Below are positions 5,269-10,520 of a DNA stretch of 10,520 nucleotides, piece after piece. Origin of the DNA: an uncultured Christensenella sp. (GTDB taxonomy: Bacteria > Bacillota > Clostridia > Christensenellales > UBA1242); the NCBI GenBank assembly GCA_949295755.1, contig CASFMG010000125.1:1-10520 (forward strand), given 5' to 3'. The notes under the pieces are model-generated. The model was not told the origin of the DNA. It saw only the letters and a program-made list of their open reading frames with translations, and made no database searches. Position 1 is the stretch's first letter. Every line of letters starts with the position of its first letter. A program made the position numbers and the translations under genes.

Positions 5269-6370
5269 CTAATTACTTTTAACCAGATAATCGTTTATAA
5301 ATGGTTGTATATCTCCATTCATCACGGCATCAATATTAGAAGTCTCAAAACCAGTTCTGTGGTCTTTAACAAGTGTGTAAGGACAAAAAACATAACTTCT
5401 AATTTGACTGCCCCATTCAATTTTTTTAATTTCGCCTTTAATATCGTTTAATTTTTTTAATTCGTCTTCTTCTTGTTTTTCAACAAGTTTGCTATATAAC
5501 ATTTTCATTGCAGTTTCACGATTTTGAATTTGACTTCTTTCGGTTTGACAACTAACAACAAAACCTGTTGGAATGTGTGTTATTCTTATGGCACTTTCCG
5601 TTTTGTTTACGTGTTGTCCCCCTGCACCACTACTTCTGTAAGTATCAATTTTTAAATCTTCGGGACGAATTTCAATTTCGGGCATTTCTTCAATTTCAGG
5701 CATAACTTCAACACTCGCAAAACTTGTGTGTCTTCTTGCATTCGCATCAAAAGGTGAAATTCTCACAAGTCTATGAACACCCTTTTCGCACTTTAAATAG
5801 CCATATGCATCATCACCAATAACCATAAAAGTTATACTTTTTATTCCTGCTTCGTCGCCTGCTAGTTCGTCTAAAATTTTAATTAAATATCCTCTCTTTT
5901 CACTATACATTTGATACATTCTAAAAAGCATTTGTGTCCAATCTTGTGCTTCTGTTCCACCTGCTCCCGAGTGCAAAGTGATTATTGCATTATTTGAGTC
6001 ATATTTCCCTTTTAAAAGAGTCTCTATTTTAAAGTCATCAAGTTCTTTCTCCAAATATTTTAATTTTTCTATTATTTGGTTTTCTAATTCTTCATCGTTT
6101 TCTAATTCTAAAAGTTCGATAATTGCGTCGCAATCATTTATTTCATTTTCACATTTTGCTACTCTTTCTATTTTATATTCCCTTGTTTTTATTTGTTGTC
6201 CAACGCTTTTACTTTTTGCGACATCATTATAAAAATTAGGATTTTGTTGTTGATTTTTCAAATCTTCTAATTCTTTATTTAATTGTGTTAAGTCAAAGAC
6301 ACTCCTTTATCATATTAAGTGTTTCTTTATTTTTTTTTAATTGTTCTTTTAAATTTTCAATAATTACCAT
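5269..6370 (-). CDS. prfB: Peptide chain release factor 2 (programmed +1 frameshift)
   Basis: RF2 recognises TGA and TAA stops and triggers peptide release on the ribosome. Translation starts at ATG 6370 (GAGG site), runs 25 codons to CTT TGA, and shifts +1 at 6295-6293. It then continues to the TAG at 5271-5269, giving 366 residues. With this start the codon-recognition motif SPF falls at 205-207 and the catalytic GGQ at 250-252, the same numbers as in E. coli RF2, which supports the start and the frameshift. Residue 246, before the GGQ loop, is serine. Searching only for an unbroken frame would give a false TTG start near 6261. The gene ends in TAG, read by RF1, so its own termination does not depend on RF2. 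It is first in an operon with tsaD. Confidence 0.97.
6292..6307 (-). promoter_or_regulatory. RF2 autoregulatory frameshift site
   Basis: The minus-strand sequence AAGGAG-TGT-CTT-TGA-C contains an internal Shine-Dalgarno element exactly three bases before the slippery CTT, followed by TGA C. This matches the classical prfB site in spacing and order. Low RF2 favours the shift from CTT to TTT and full-length synthesis, while high RF2 terminates at the TGA after 25 residues. Confidence 0.95.
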
Positions 6371-6384
6371 TTTAACCTCGCTAG

Positions 6385-6413
6385 ATTATAACACTACCTA
6401 TTTTTAAAATCAA
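6385..6413 (-). promoter_or_regulatory. Promoter of prfB-tsaD
   Basis: On the minus strand -35 TTGATT (6413-6408), a 17-base spacer and a perfect -10 TATAAT (6390-6385) are present. The start would fall near 6378, leaving a leader of only about 8-10 bases that begins at or inside the GAGG ribosome site. Confidence 0.8.
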
Positions 6414-6427
6414 ATATATGTTTTAAA

Positions 6428-6444
6428 TTAACTTTTAAAGTTAA
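6428..6444. promoter_or_regulatory. Palindrome between two divergent promoters
   Basis: TTAACTTT-T-AAAGTTAA is a perfect 8+1+8 palindrome. It sits between the -35 box of prfB (6408-6413) and the -35 box of the SH3-like gene (6448-6453), a good place for an operator acting on both. AT-richness lowers the weight of the evidence. Confidence 0.4.
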
Positions 6445-6447
6445 ATG

Positions 6448-6476
6448 TTGACTTTATTAAAATAAACTGCAATAAT
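6448..6476 (+). promoter_or_regulatory. Promoter of the SH3-like gene
   Basis: TTGACT (6448-6453), a 17-base spacer and AATAAT (6471-6476) are present. The predicted start coincides with the A of the ATG at 6483, implying a leaderless or nearly leaderless mRNA. Confidence 0.6.
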
Positions 6477-6482
6477 AATAGT

Positions 6483-7145
6483 ATGAAAAAAATTATACTT
6501 TTTTTGTGTTTAATATTTTCAATGTTTGCGATTTTTGAACATAGTAACGCTAATTCTTTTGCTTTTGCGAGCGATGTTCCAACAAAAGTAAAAACAATAA
6601 TTGAAACAAATTTATATAGCGATGCAAATATAAAAAGCGATATAATAAAAAAACTAGATGTTGGAATTGTATTAAATGTTGATAAAGAATTTTTAGATGA
6701 TATGTTTTATAAAGTTTCATTATACAAGATTATAGAAGAAGCAAGCGAAAACGACATTGCCTATGTATTAAAATCACACACTCTTGATAGCACCATAAAC
6801 TCTCCAGAAAAAAAATTAGATTATAATGCGCAAATAAAAAATGATAATTCAGTTTTATACACTTATGATACAAATTCCAAAACTTATATAGAAACAAATA
6901 TTACTTTAAACAAAGATACAAAAGTTAGAATATTAGATGGCTATGACAAAAACAAAGAATTCACTTGCATTTCTTATCAAAATAAAGATGGCGATATTGT
7001 ATCTTATTACATTAAAACAGAAAATCTTAAAGTCAATGGTATCAATTATTCGGTTATTGTTGCAATATCAACCCTTATAACTTGTGCAATTATAATTTCT
7101 ATTGTGTTTGGTATAAAAGGAAGAAAAAAACATCAAAAACAATAA
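6483..7145 (+). CDS. Exported, membrane-anchored SH3-like protein
   Basis: This is a 220-residue protein of unknown specific role. Residues 1-29 form a signal peptide (KK, a hydrophobic core, then FAFAS as a possible cleavage site). Residues about 33-100 (VKTIIETNLYSDANIKSDIIKKLDVGIVL) have the pattern of a bacterial SH3 domain, with start, spacer and the typical TGxx-like turn. A second, more divergent copy probably covers 115-185. A single transmembrane helix at 188-211 is followed by a very basic tail (KGRKKHQKQ), so the SH3 region would face outside and be anchored at the C-terminus. Bacterial SH3 domains often bind cell-wall peptides. No Shine-Dalgarno sequence precedes the ATG, but the signal peptide fixes the start. 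It is transcribed divergently from prfB and converges on tmk. Confidence 0.8.
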   Translation: MKKIILFLCLIFSMFAIFEHSNANSFAFASDVPTKVKTIIETNLYSDANIKSDIIKKLDVGIVLNVDKEFLDDMFYKVSLYKIIEEASENDIAYVLKSHTLDSTINSPEKKLDYNAQIKNDNSVLYTYDTNSKTYIETNITLNKDTKVRILDGYDKNKEFTCISYQNKDGDIVSYYIKTENLKVNGINYSVIVAISTLITCAIIISIVFGIKGRKKHQKQ

Positions 7146-7180
7146 AAAACATCAAAAAATTAAACATTTTGATGTTTTTT
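7144..7180. terminator. Shared terminator between convergent genes
   Basis: AAAAAACATCAAAA (7144-7157) pairs perfectly with TTTTGATGTTTTTT (7167-7180), a 14-bp stem with a 9-base loop. It starts at the stop codon of the SH3-like gene and covers the last codons of tmk, so it serves both convergent transcripts. Confidence 0.85.
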
Positions 7181-7855
7181 ATATATTTTTTTACTTATTT
7201 TTTCTAATATCTCTTTTGAAATTTCTTCAATAGTTTTTACCTTATCATCCTTAAAACAATCAATTTTGATATATTTATGTTTTTTACATAGCAACAAATA
7301 AGTGTGCTCTGCATTTATTAAATAGTTTTCATCTTGCTCGTGTTGGTCAGGTTTTTCTTGCCTATTTGTTTTTAATATTTTAGCAAACTTGTTTGGCATA
7401 TATAAGAATATAGTAATATCTGGTTTTTTTAATTTTAATAACTTATATTCCAAATTTTCTAAAAATTTAAAGATTTTTATTTTGTCTTTATCGCTTTTTA
7501 TTTTTGCTCCTTGATGTGCAGAATTTGAATCAACATATCTATCCACAACAACATTTATGCCCATATCTAATTTTTTTTGTATATGTTTAAAATTGTAAAC
7601 TCTATCAGCAGCAAAAAACAAACTTGCAACAACAGGGTCAACATTTGATGCTCCCTCACTAAAATATCCTTCGCCATATTCTTTCTTTCCAAGATACGGA
7701 CCTGCAATAATTTTTCCTGTTGGACTGTTATAATAAGGAAAACAAAACTTTTCAGTTTTTATTCCTTTTTCATTAAGGCTTTTTACTAATATATTGCTTT
7801 GTGTTTCTTTTCCCGAACAGTCGGTTCCTTCAATTACGATAAGTTTTCCTTTCAT
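7160..7855 (-). CDS. tmk: Thymidylate kinase (dTMP kinase)
   Basis: The enzyme phosphorylates dTMP to dTDP with ATP, an essential step of dTTP synthesis in the cytoplasm. The P-loop is GTDCSGKETQ (10-19), DRY (105-107) is followed by a serine and AHQG, the family's dTMP-binding segment, and the LID has RQEKPDQHEQ. At 231 residues it is slightly longer than the usual 205-215, owing to a basic C-terminal tail (KKIYKKHQNV). The P-loop has glutamate where most kinases have serine or threonine after GK. Related clostridial-type sequences with GKxTQ exist, and the following Thr may take over magnesium contact. The start is ATG 7855 with a weak AGG site. It lies 47 bases after the arsR-type gene, probably in one operon, which is an odd pairing. 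Confidence 0.9.
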   Translation of the reverse strand: MKGKLIVIEGTDCSGKETQSNILVKSLNEKGIKTEKFCFPYYNSPTGKIIAGPYLGKKEYGEGYFSEGASNVDPVVASLFFAADRVYNFKHIQKKLDMGINVVVDRYVDSNSAHQGAKIKSDKDKIKIFKFLENLEYKLLKLKKPDITIFLYMPNKFAKILKTNRQEKPDQHEQDENYLINAEHTYLLLCKKHKYIKIDCFKDDKVKTIEEISKEILEKISKKIYKKHQNV

Positions 7856-7862
7856 ATTTACC

Positions 7863-7890
7863 TACAAAAAAATATTAACATTTTTTTGTA
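7863..7890 (-). other. AT-only hairpin between arsR-type gene and tmk
   Basis: TACAAAAAAAT (7863-7873) pairs perfectly with ATTTTTTTGTA (7880-7890) with a 6-base loop. On the minus strand it ends just 7 bases before the tmk ATG and covers the approach to its weak ribosome site, so it could lower tmk translation or act as a partial terminator. Confidence 0.45.
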
Positions 7891-7902
7891 TTTGCGTCAA
7901 TT

Positions 7903-8235
7903 TTATGAATTAGAAACTGCTAAATACATTAAGTCATTAACTTTTTTTTCGTTTAATGAATACACCAAAATTTTACCATCTCTTTTATAACTTACTATAT
8001 TTTGACTTTTTAATAACTTTAACTGATGAGATATCGTTGTTTGATTTATGCCTAAAATAAGAGATAAATCGTTAACGCACATATCACACATAGCAAGACA
8101 CGACATAATTTTTAATCTTGTTCCATCGCTAAAATTTTGAAAATATATAGCGGTCTTTTCTATATCTTCACTCGAAGGCATATATTCCAAAATTTTTGCT
8201 CTACTTTTTGGAGATAATATTAAATAATTATCCAT
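7903..8235 (-). CDS. ArsR/SmtB-family transcriptional regulator
   Basis: This is a 110-residue winged-helix repressor-type protein. DGTRLKIMSCL begins the conserved core, NDLSLILGINQTTISHQLKLLKSQNIV (55-81) is the HTH with its recognition helix, and YKRDGKILVYSL is the wing hairpin. C46, C50 and C53 lie in the helix where ArsR and CadC bind metalloids or metals, but the classical CVCDL is CVNDL here, so only part of the usual site is kept and the ligand is uncertain. The ATG at 8235 is preferred over the TTG at 8244 because AAGG lies 9 bases before it. It is divergent from the Cys-rich small gene at 8420 and upstream of tmk. A dyad at 8272-8295 is the probable operator. Confidence 0.92.
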   Translation of the reverse strand: MDNYLILSPKSRAKILEYMPSSEDIEKTAIYFQNFSDGTRLKIMSCLAMCDMCVNDLSLILGINQTTISHQLKLLKSQNIVSYKRDGKILVYSLNEKKVNDLMYLAVSNS

Positions 8236-8271
8236 ACAAACCAACCTTTTTTATGTAACACAAATTGAATC

Positions 8272-8295
8272 ACTATCATATATAAAACTGATAGT
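8272..8295. promoter_or_regulatory. Probable ArsR operator dyad
   Basis: ACTATCA (8272-8278) and TGATAGT (8289-8295) form a perfect 7-bp dyad with a 10-base centre, about 40 bases upstream of the arsR-type start. ArsR-family operators are typically dyads of this size overlapping their own promoter. A clear -10/-35 pair was not found, although TATATA lies in the centre. Confidence 0.6.
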
Positions 8296-8369
8296 TTTCA
8301 AAGTTGTTAAAATACAATTATATTTTATCAATAAAATTTTTAATAATCATAACAAATTTTTTTTGTATT

Positions 8370-8397
8370 TTGACTGAAAACATCAAAAAATAATAAT
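8370..8397 (+). promoter_or_regulatory. Promoter of the small Cys-rich gene
   Basis: TTGACT (8370-8375), a 16-base spacer and AATAAT (8392-8397) are present. Initiation would be near 8404, just before AAAGGAGGG (8406-8414). Confidence 0.55.
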
Positions 8398-8419
8398 TTT
8401 TGTTGAAAGGAGGGTAAGT

Positions 8420-8599
8420 ATGAATTTTTCACAAGACATTTTGCTTGTACTTTTAATTTCAATCATAGCATCGGCAACAGGTACAGATTTAGCAACAAAT
8501 TCAAACATTCTTTTGATACTTCTTTTAGCCTTGTATCCAAATATGAATAGTGGTTGTCAAAATTCTTGCAGTTGTGGTTGTAACAACAGATTGTTTTAA
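8420..8599 (+). CDS. Small hydrophobic protein with cysteine-rich tail
   Basis: This is a 59-residue gene, short enough to be missed by common length cut-offs. The ATG has an excellent site (GGAGGG, 5 bases away) and a promoter at 8370-8397, and a terminator follows. Residues 7-18 (ILLVLLISIIAS) and 30-39 (ILLILLLALY) are strongly hydrophobic, separated by a polar GTDLATNSN loop. The protein could be a membrane hairpin or a short membrane peptide. The tail GCQNSCSCGCNN (45-56) holds four cysteines (46, 50, 52, 54) that could bind metal or form disulfides. I do not recognise the family. Its divergent partner is an ArsR-type regulator with its own cysteine cluster, so a metal-stress role is tempting but inferred. 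Small spore-coat-like peptides are another possibility. Confidence 0.75.
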   Translation: MNFSQDILLVLLISIIASATGTDLATNSNILLILLLALYPNMNSGCQNSCSCGCNNRLF

Positions 8600-8640
8600 A
8601 TTTAAAGAAAAAAATACGTAAAATACCTTTTTTTAGCAAA

Positions 8641-8665
8641 AAAAACATAATTTTTTGATGTTTTT
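8641..8665 (+). terminator. Terminator after the small Cys-rich gene
   Basis: AAAAACAT (8641-8648) pairs with ATGTTTTT (8658-8665), with a T-rich loop and a T-rich downstream tract. It is a weak hairpin but rightly placed 42 bases after the stop at 8599. Confidence 0.5.
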
Positions 8666-8700
8666 GATAATATTATATTTAATCTGTTTGTTTTTTAAAA

Positions 8701-8729
8701 TGGAAAAACAATAAAAGTTGAGTTATAAT
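8701..8729 (+). promoter_or_regulatory. Putative promoter of the oxidoreductase gene
   Basis: TGGAAA (8701-8706), a 17-base spacer and a perfect TATAAT (8724-8729) are present. The implied leader of about 88 bases contains the hairpin at 8744-8778. Confidence 0.5.
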
Positions 8730-8743
8730 TTTAAATTTAAAAG

Positions 8744-8778
8744 AAATAAAAAACAAAATAAATTTTTGTTTTTTATTT
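8744..8778 (+). terminator. Leader hairpin with T run (terminator or attenuator)
   Basis: AAATAAAAAACAAAA (8744-8758) pairs perfectly with TTTTGTTTTTTATTT (8764-8778) over 15 bp, followed by TTGTTTTTTTATT. It lies between the likely promoter and the ATG at 8825. It may be an attenuator for this gene or a second terminator for upstream transcripts. Confidence 0.55.
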
Positions 8779-8824
8779 TGTTTTTTTATTAAATTATTGC
8801 ACAATATAAATAAGGAGGAAAAAT

Positions 8825-9898
8825 ATGAATATAAAAGTTGTTCAGTATGGTGTTGGAAAAATGAGCAAATACACTATGCGTTATGTTATTGAAAAAGGAT
8901 GGGAAATTGTTGGTGCGTTTGATATAAATCCTAAGTTGTTTGGAATGGATATAAACTTAATAATGGAAACAAAATCGCCATATGGAGTAAAAGTACAACC
9001 ACACACAGAGTTTGAAACTTTTTTAAAGGAAAATAAACCAAATATAGTTATTGTTACTACTATGAGTTTATTTAAAGATGTTTATCCTGCACTTGAAATA
9101 TGTGCGAAATGTGGTGTAAATGCAATAACCACTTGCGAAGAAGCGTTTTACCCACAAAACAGCAATCCCGTATTATTTGATAAATTAGATACCATTTGTA
9201 AACAAACAAATTGTACAATTACGGGAAGTGGTTATCAGGATATATATTGGGGTAATTTAATTGCCAGTCTTGCAGGTTCCACTCATAAAATCACGAAAAT
9301 TATTGGTAAAAGTAGTTATAATGTTGAAGATTATGGTATTGCACTGGCAAAAGCACACGGTGCAGGACTATCTCTTGATGAATTTGATGAACAAATTGCG
9401 TCAGCAGATAGAATAAGCGAAGAAGAAAGACAAAAAACTATAAACAATGGTGAATTTCTTCCAAGTTATATGTGGAATGTAAATGGTTGGCTTGCTGGCA
9501 AGTTGGGTTTACATATAACTCACCAAAAACAAGATTGTGTTCCACAAATTGCACAAAAAGATTTACATAGCGATACATTAAAAATGAATATTAAAAAGGG
9601 AATGGCAACAGGTATGAGTGCTGTTGTTACTTCACAAACACAAGAAGGTGTAATACTTGAAAGCCAATGTATTGGAAAAGTATATGCGAAGAACGAGTAT
9701 GATTCTAACGAATGGACAATAGAAGGAGAACCAACAACAACAATTATTGTTAATAAACCTCAAACAGTAGAACTAACCTGCTCAACAATCGTTAATAGAA
9801 TTCCCGATTTAATTGAAGCCCCAGCAGGCTATATTACAACAGATAATTTCAACTTACCAAACTATTTAATAAATAAAACAACGATAAAACAGTTATAA
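8825..9898 (+). CDS. DapB-like NAD(P)-dependent dehydrogenase (2,4-diaminopentanoate dehydrogenase family)
   Basis: This 357-residue cytosolic oxidoreductase has an N-terminal Rossmann fold: VVQYGVGKM (5-13) is the dinucleotide loop, and FD at 32-33 follows the second strand. GSGYQDIYWGN (134-144) and YNVEDYGIALAKAHGAGLSLDEF (165-187) belong to the substrate domain. The sequence resembles the Ord family, which oxidatively deaminates 2,4-diaminopentanoate in clostridial ornithine fermentation, and the dihydrodipicolinate reductase-like proteins often annotated in clostridia. No ornithine aminomutase or lysine-pathway gene is nearby, so the substrate is undetermined. The start has AAGGAGG six bases upstream. 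It is a single-gene transcript with a leader hairpin, and it ends at a terminator shared with the convergent CvpA-like gene. Confidence 0.75.
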   Translation: MNIKVVQYGVGKMSKYTMRYVIEKGWEIVGAFDINPKLFGMDINLIMETKSPYGVKVQPHTEFETFLKENKPNIVIVTTMSLFKDVYPALEICAKCGVNAITTCEEAFYPQNSNPVLFDKLDTICKQTNCTITGSGYQDIYWGNLIASLAGSTHKITKIIGKSSYNVEDYGIALAKAHGAGLSLDEFDEQIASADRISEEERQKTINNGEFLPSYMWNVNGWLAGKLGLHITHQKQDCVPQIAQKDLHSDTLKMNIKKGMATGMSAVVTSQTQEGVILESQCIGKVYAKNEYDSNEWTIEGEPTTTIIVNKPQTVELTCSTIVNRIPDLIEAPAGYITTDNFNLPNYLINKTTIKQL

Positions 9899-9912
9899 TA
9901 ATATAACTAAAT

Positions 9913-9942
9913 AAAATACACACTACTTATGTGTATTTTTTT
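9913..9942. terminator. Shared terminator of oxidoreductase and CvpA-like genes
   Basis: AAAATACACA (9913-9922) pairs fully with TGTGTATTTT (9930-9939), with a 7-base loop and a T run to 9942. It overlaps the stop of the minus-strand gene (9941) and serves both convergent genes. Confidence 0.85.
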
Positions 9943-10520
9943 ATTTAAACAAATTATATCCCATAGTTTTAACAACATAAACAGCACCATCACTAAATAA
10001 TCTTACAAGAGACGAACCATTTACCTGCTCTGACAATATTTGTTCAAACCCTTGAAATTCCATTAATGAAATAATAACAAAACATAAAACACATACAATC
10101 ATAACACCTTTTATAAATCCAAAAAACAAACCACAAAATCTGTCAAAAGTACCTAAAACAAAAAACTTCTTTAAATATATTGATAATTTTTTGGCAACTA
10201 TTTTTAATAAACATTTTATAATTACTGCTAAAATAATAAAAGAAACAATATTAACGATAAAATGTGTCAATGTATCATATAGAGTTTTGTCATTTATGTG
10301 CAAAAAATATTTAATCATAAGCAATAATTTACTATCACTATTAACAAAACTATTTAATAATGGAATATCTTTTACATATGAACCAACTTGATTATCTATT
10401 TTAAATATTAAATTTAACAAATCAATAAAATAAGGTAATAATAAATATGTGAAATAAATTGATAATACAAAGCACAAAATTGAAAATAAAGAAATCAACA
10501 TTCCTTTTTTAAAACCTAAG
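9941..10520 (-). CDS. CvpA-family membrane protein, N-terminus outside window
   Basis: Only the C-terminal 192 codons are inside the window. The frame stays open past the ATG at 10501 (codons TTA GGT TTT AAA AAA GGA precede it). LGFKKGMLISLFSILCF matches the first-helix boundary (G-x-x-x-G) of CvpA/colicin V production proteins, so the true start lies to the right and the ATG is internal. Four hydrophobic helices are visible: 1-23, a long one at about 83-102, one at about 125-146, and the first-helix end from the missing part. FDRFCGLFFGFIKGVMIV is the family's conserved loop and last helix. CvpA proteins sit in the inner membrane, and their molecular role is poorly defined. A FeoB-like transporter or other family is less likely. 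Confidence 0.85.
   Translation of the reverse strand, partial: LGFKKGMLISLFSILCFVLSIYFTYLLLPYFIDLLNLIFKIDNQVGSYVKDIPLLNSFVNSDSKLLLMIKYFLHINDKTLYDTLTHFIVNIVSFIILAVIIKCLLKIVAKKLSIYLKKFFVLGTFDRFCGLFFGFIKGVMIVCVLCFVIISLMEFQGFEQILSEQVNGSSLVRLFSDGAVYVVKTMGYNLFK

Noticed and set aside
6261..6263. Start codon of prfB inside the main frame (TTG)
   Set aside because: It lies within the second-frame coding sequence and has no ribosome site. The frameshift site and motif numbering show that the protein begins at 6370.
8235..8244. TTG start three codons upstream for the ArsR-type gene
   Set aside because: It overlaps the probable Shine-Dalgarno AAGGTTGG. The ATG at 8235 has the right spacing.
8463..8648. 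Minus-strand 61-codon ORF opposite the small Cys-rich gene
   Set aside because: It is the shadow of the plus-strand 59-codon gene, which has a promoter, a ribosome site and sensible hydrophobic/Cys composition. The minus frame has no such signals.

Overview
This is an AT-rich chromosomal window with purine-rich Shine-Dalgarno sites (AAGGAGG type), short intergenic gaps and many hairpin-plus-T-run terminators. The gene content (TsaD, RF2 with a programmed frameshift, thymidylate kinase, ArsR, a CvpA-type membrane protein) fits a low-GC Gram-positive bacterium, most likely an anaerobic clostridium-like Bacillota lineage. The genus cannot be fixed from the sequence.

Layout. Positions 1-60 are probably the edge of an upstream transcript, closed by a hairpin at 61-89. 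Positions 91-272 hold a compact GC-richer block with at least five hairpins or palindromes, including an 18-bp copy of part of the neighbouring tRNA-Ile gene. A minus-strand tRNA operon follows, with its promoter at 494-522 (tRNA-Ala, then tRNA-Ile, then a terminator). tRNA-Thr lies on the plus strand at 677-752 with a strong terminator.

From about 840 to 3860 the window looks like a small integrated element beside tRNA-Thr. It carries a tyrosine integrase and a small excisionase-like HTH protein that overlap by 8 bp. It also carries short repeats like integrase arm sites and a two-gene cargo that resembles a detached polymorphic-toxin domain followed by its immunity protein. The toxin-like gene has an in-frame TAG at codon 21. 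Both flanks of int-xis are rich in inverted repeats. Positions 3862-4206 contain no convincing gene.

From 4207 onward the window is core chromosome. prfB (RF2, with a canonical +1 frameshift site) and tsaD form a minus-strand translation-related operon. prfB is divergent from a secreted, membrane-anchored SH3-like protein whose mRNA looks leaderless. That gene converges on tmk, which follows an arsR-type regulator. arsR is divergent from a previously uncalled 59-codon gene for a hydrophobic protein with a cysteine-rich tail. A plus-strand oxidoreductase of the 2,4-diaminopentanoate dehydrogenase/DapB-like family comes next. It shares a terminator with a convergent CvpA-family gene that runs off the right edge.

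The most unusual items are the toxin/immunity cassette with the TAG-interrupted toxin, the arsR/Cys-rich micro-gene pair, and the structured tRNA-Ile-containing block at 91-272.
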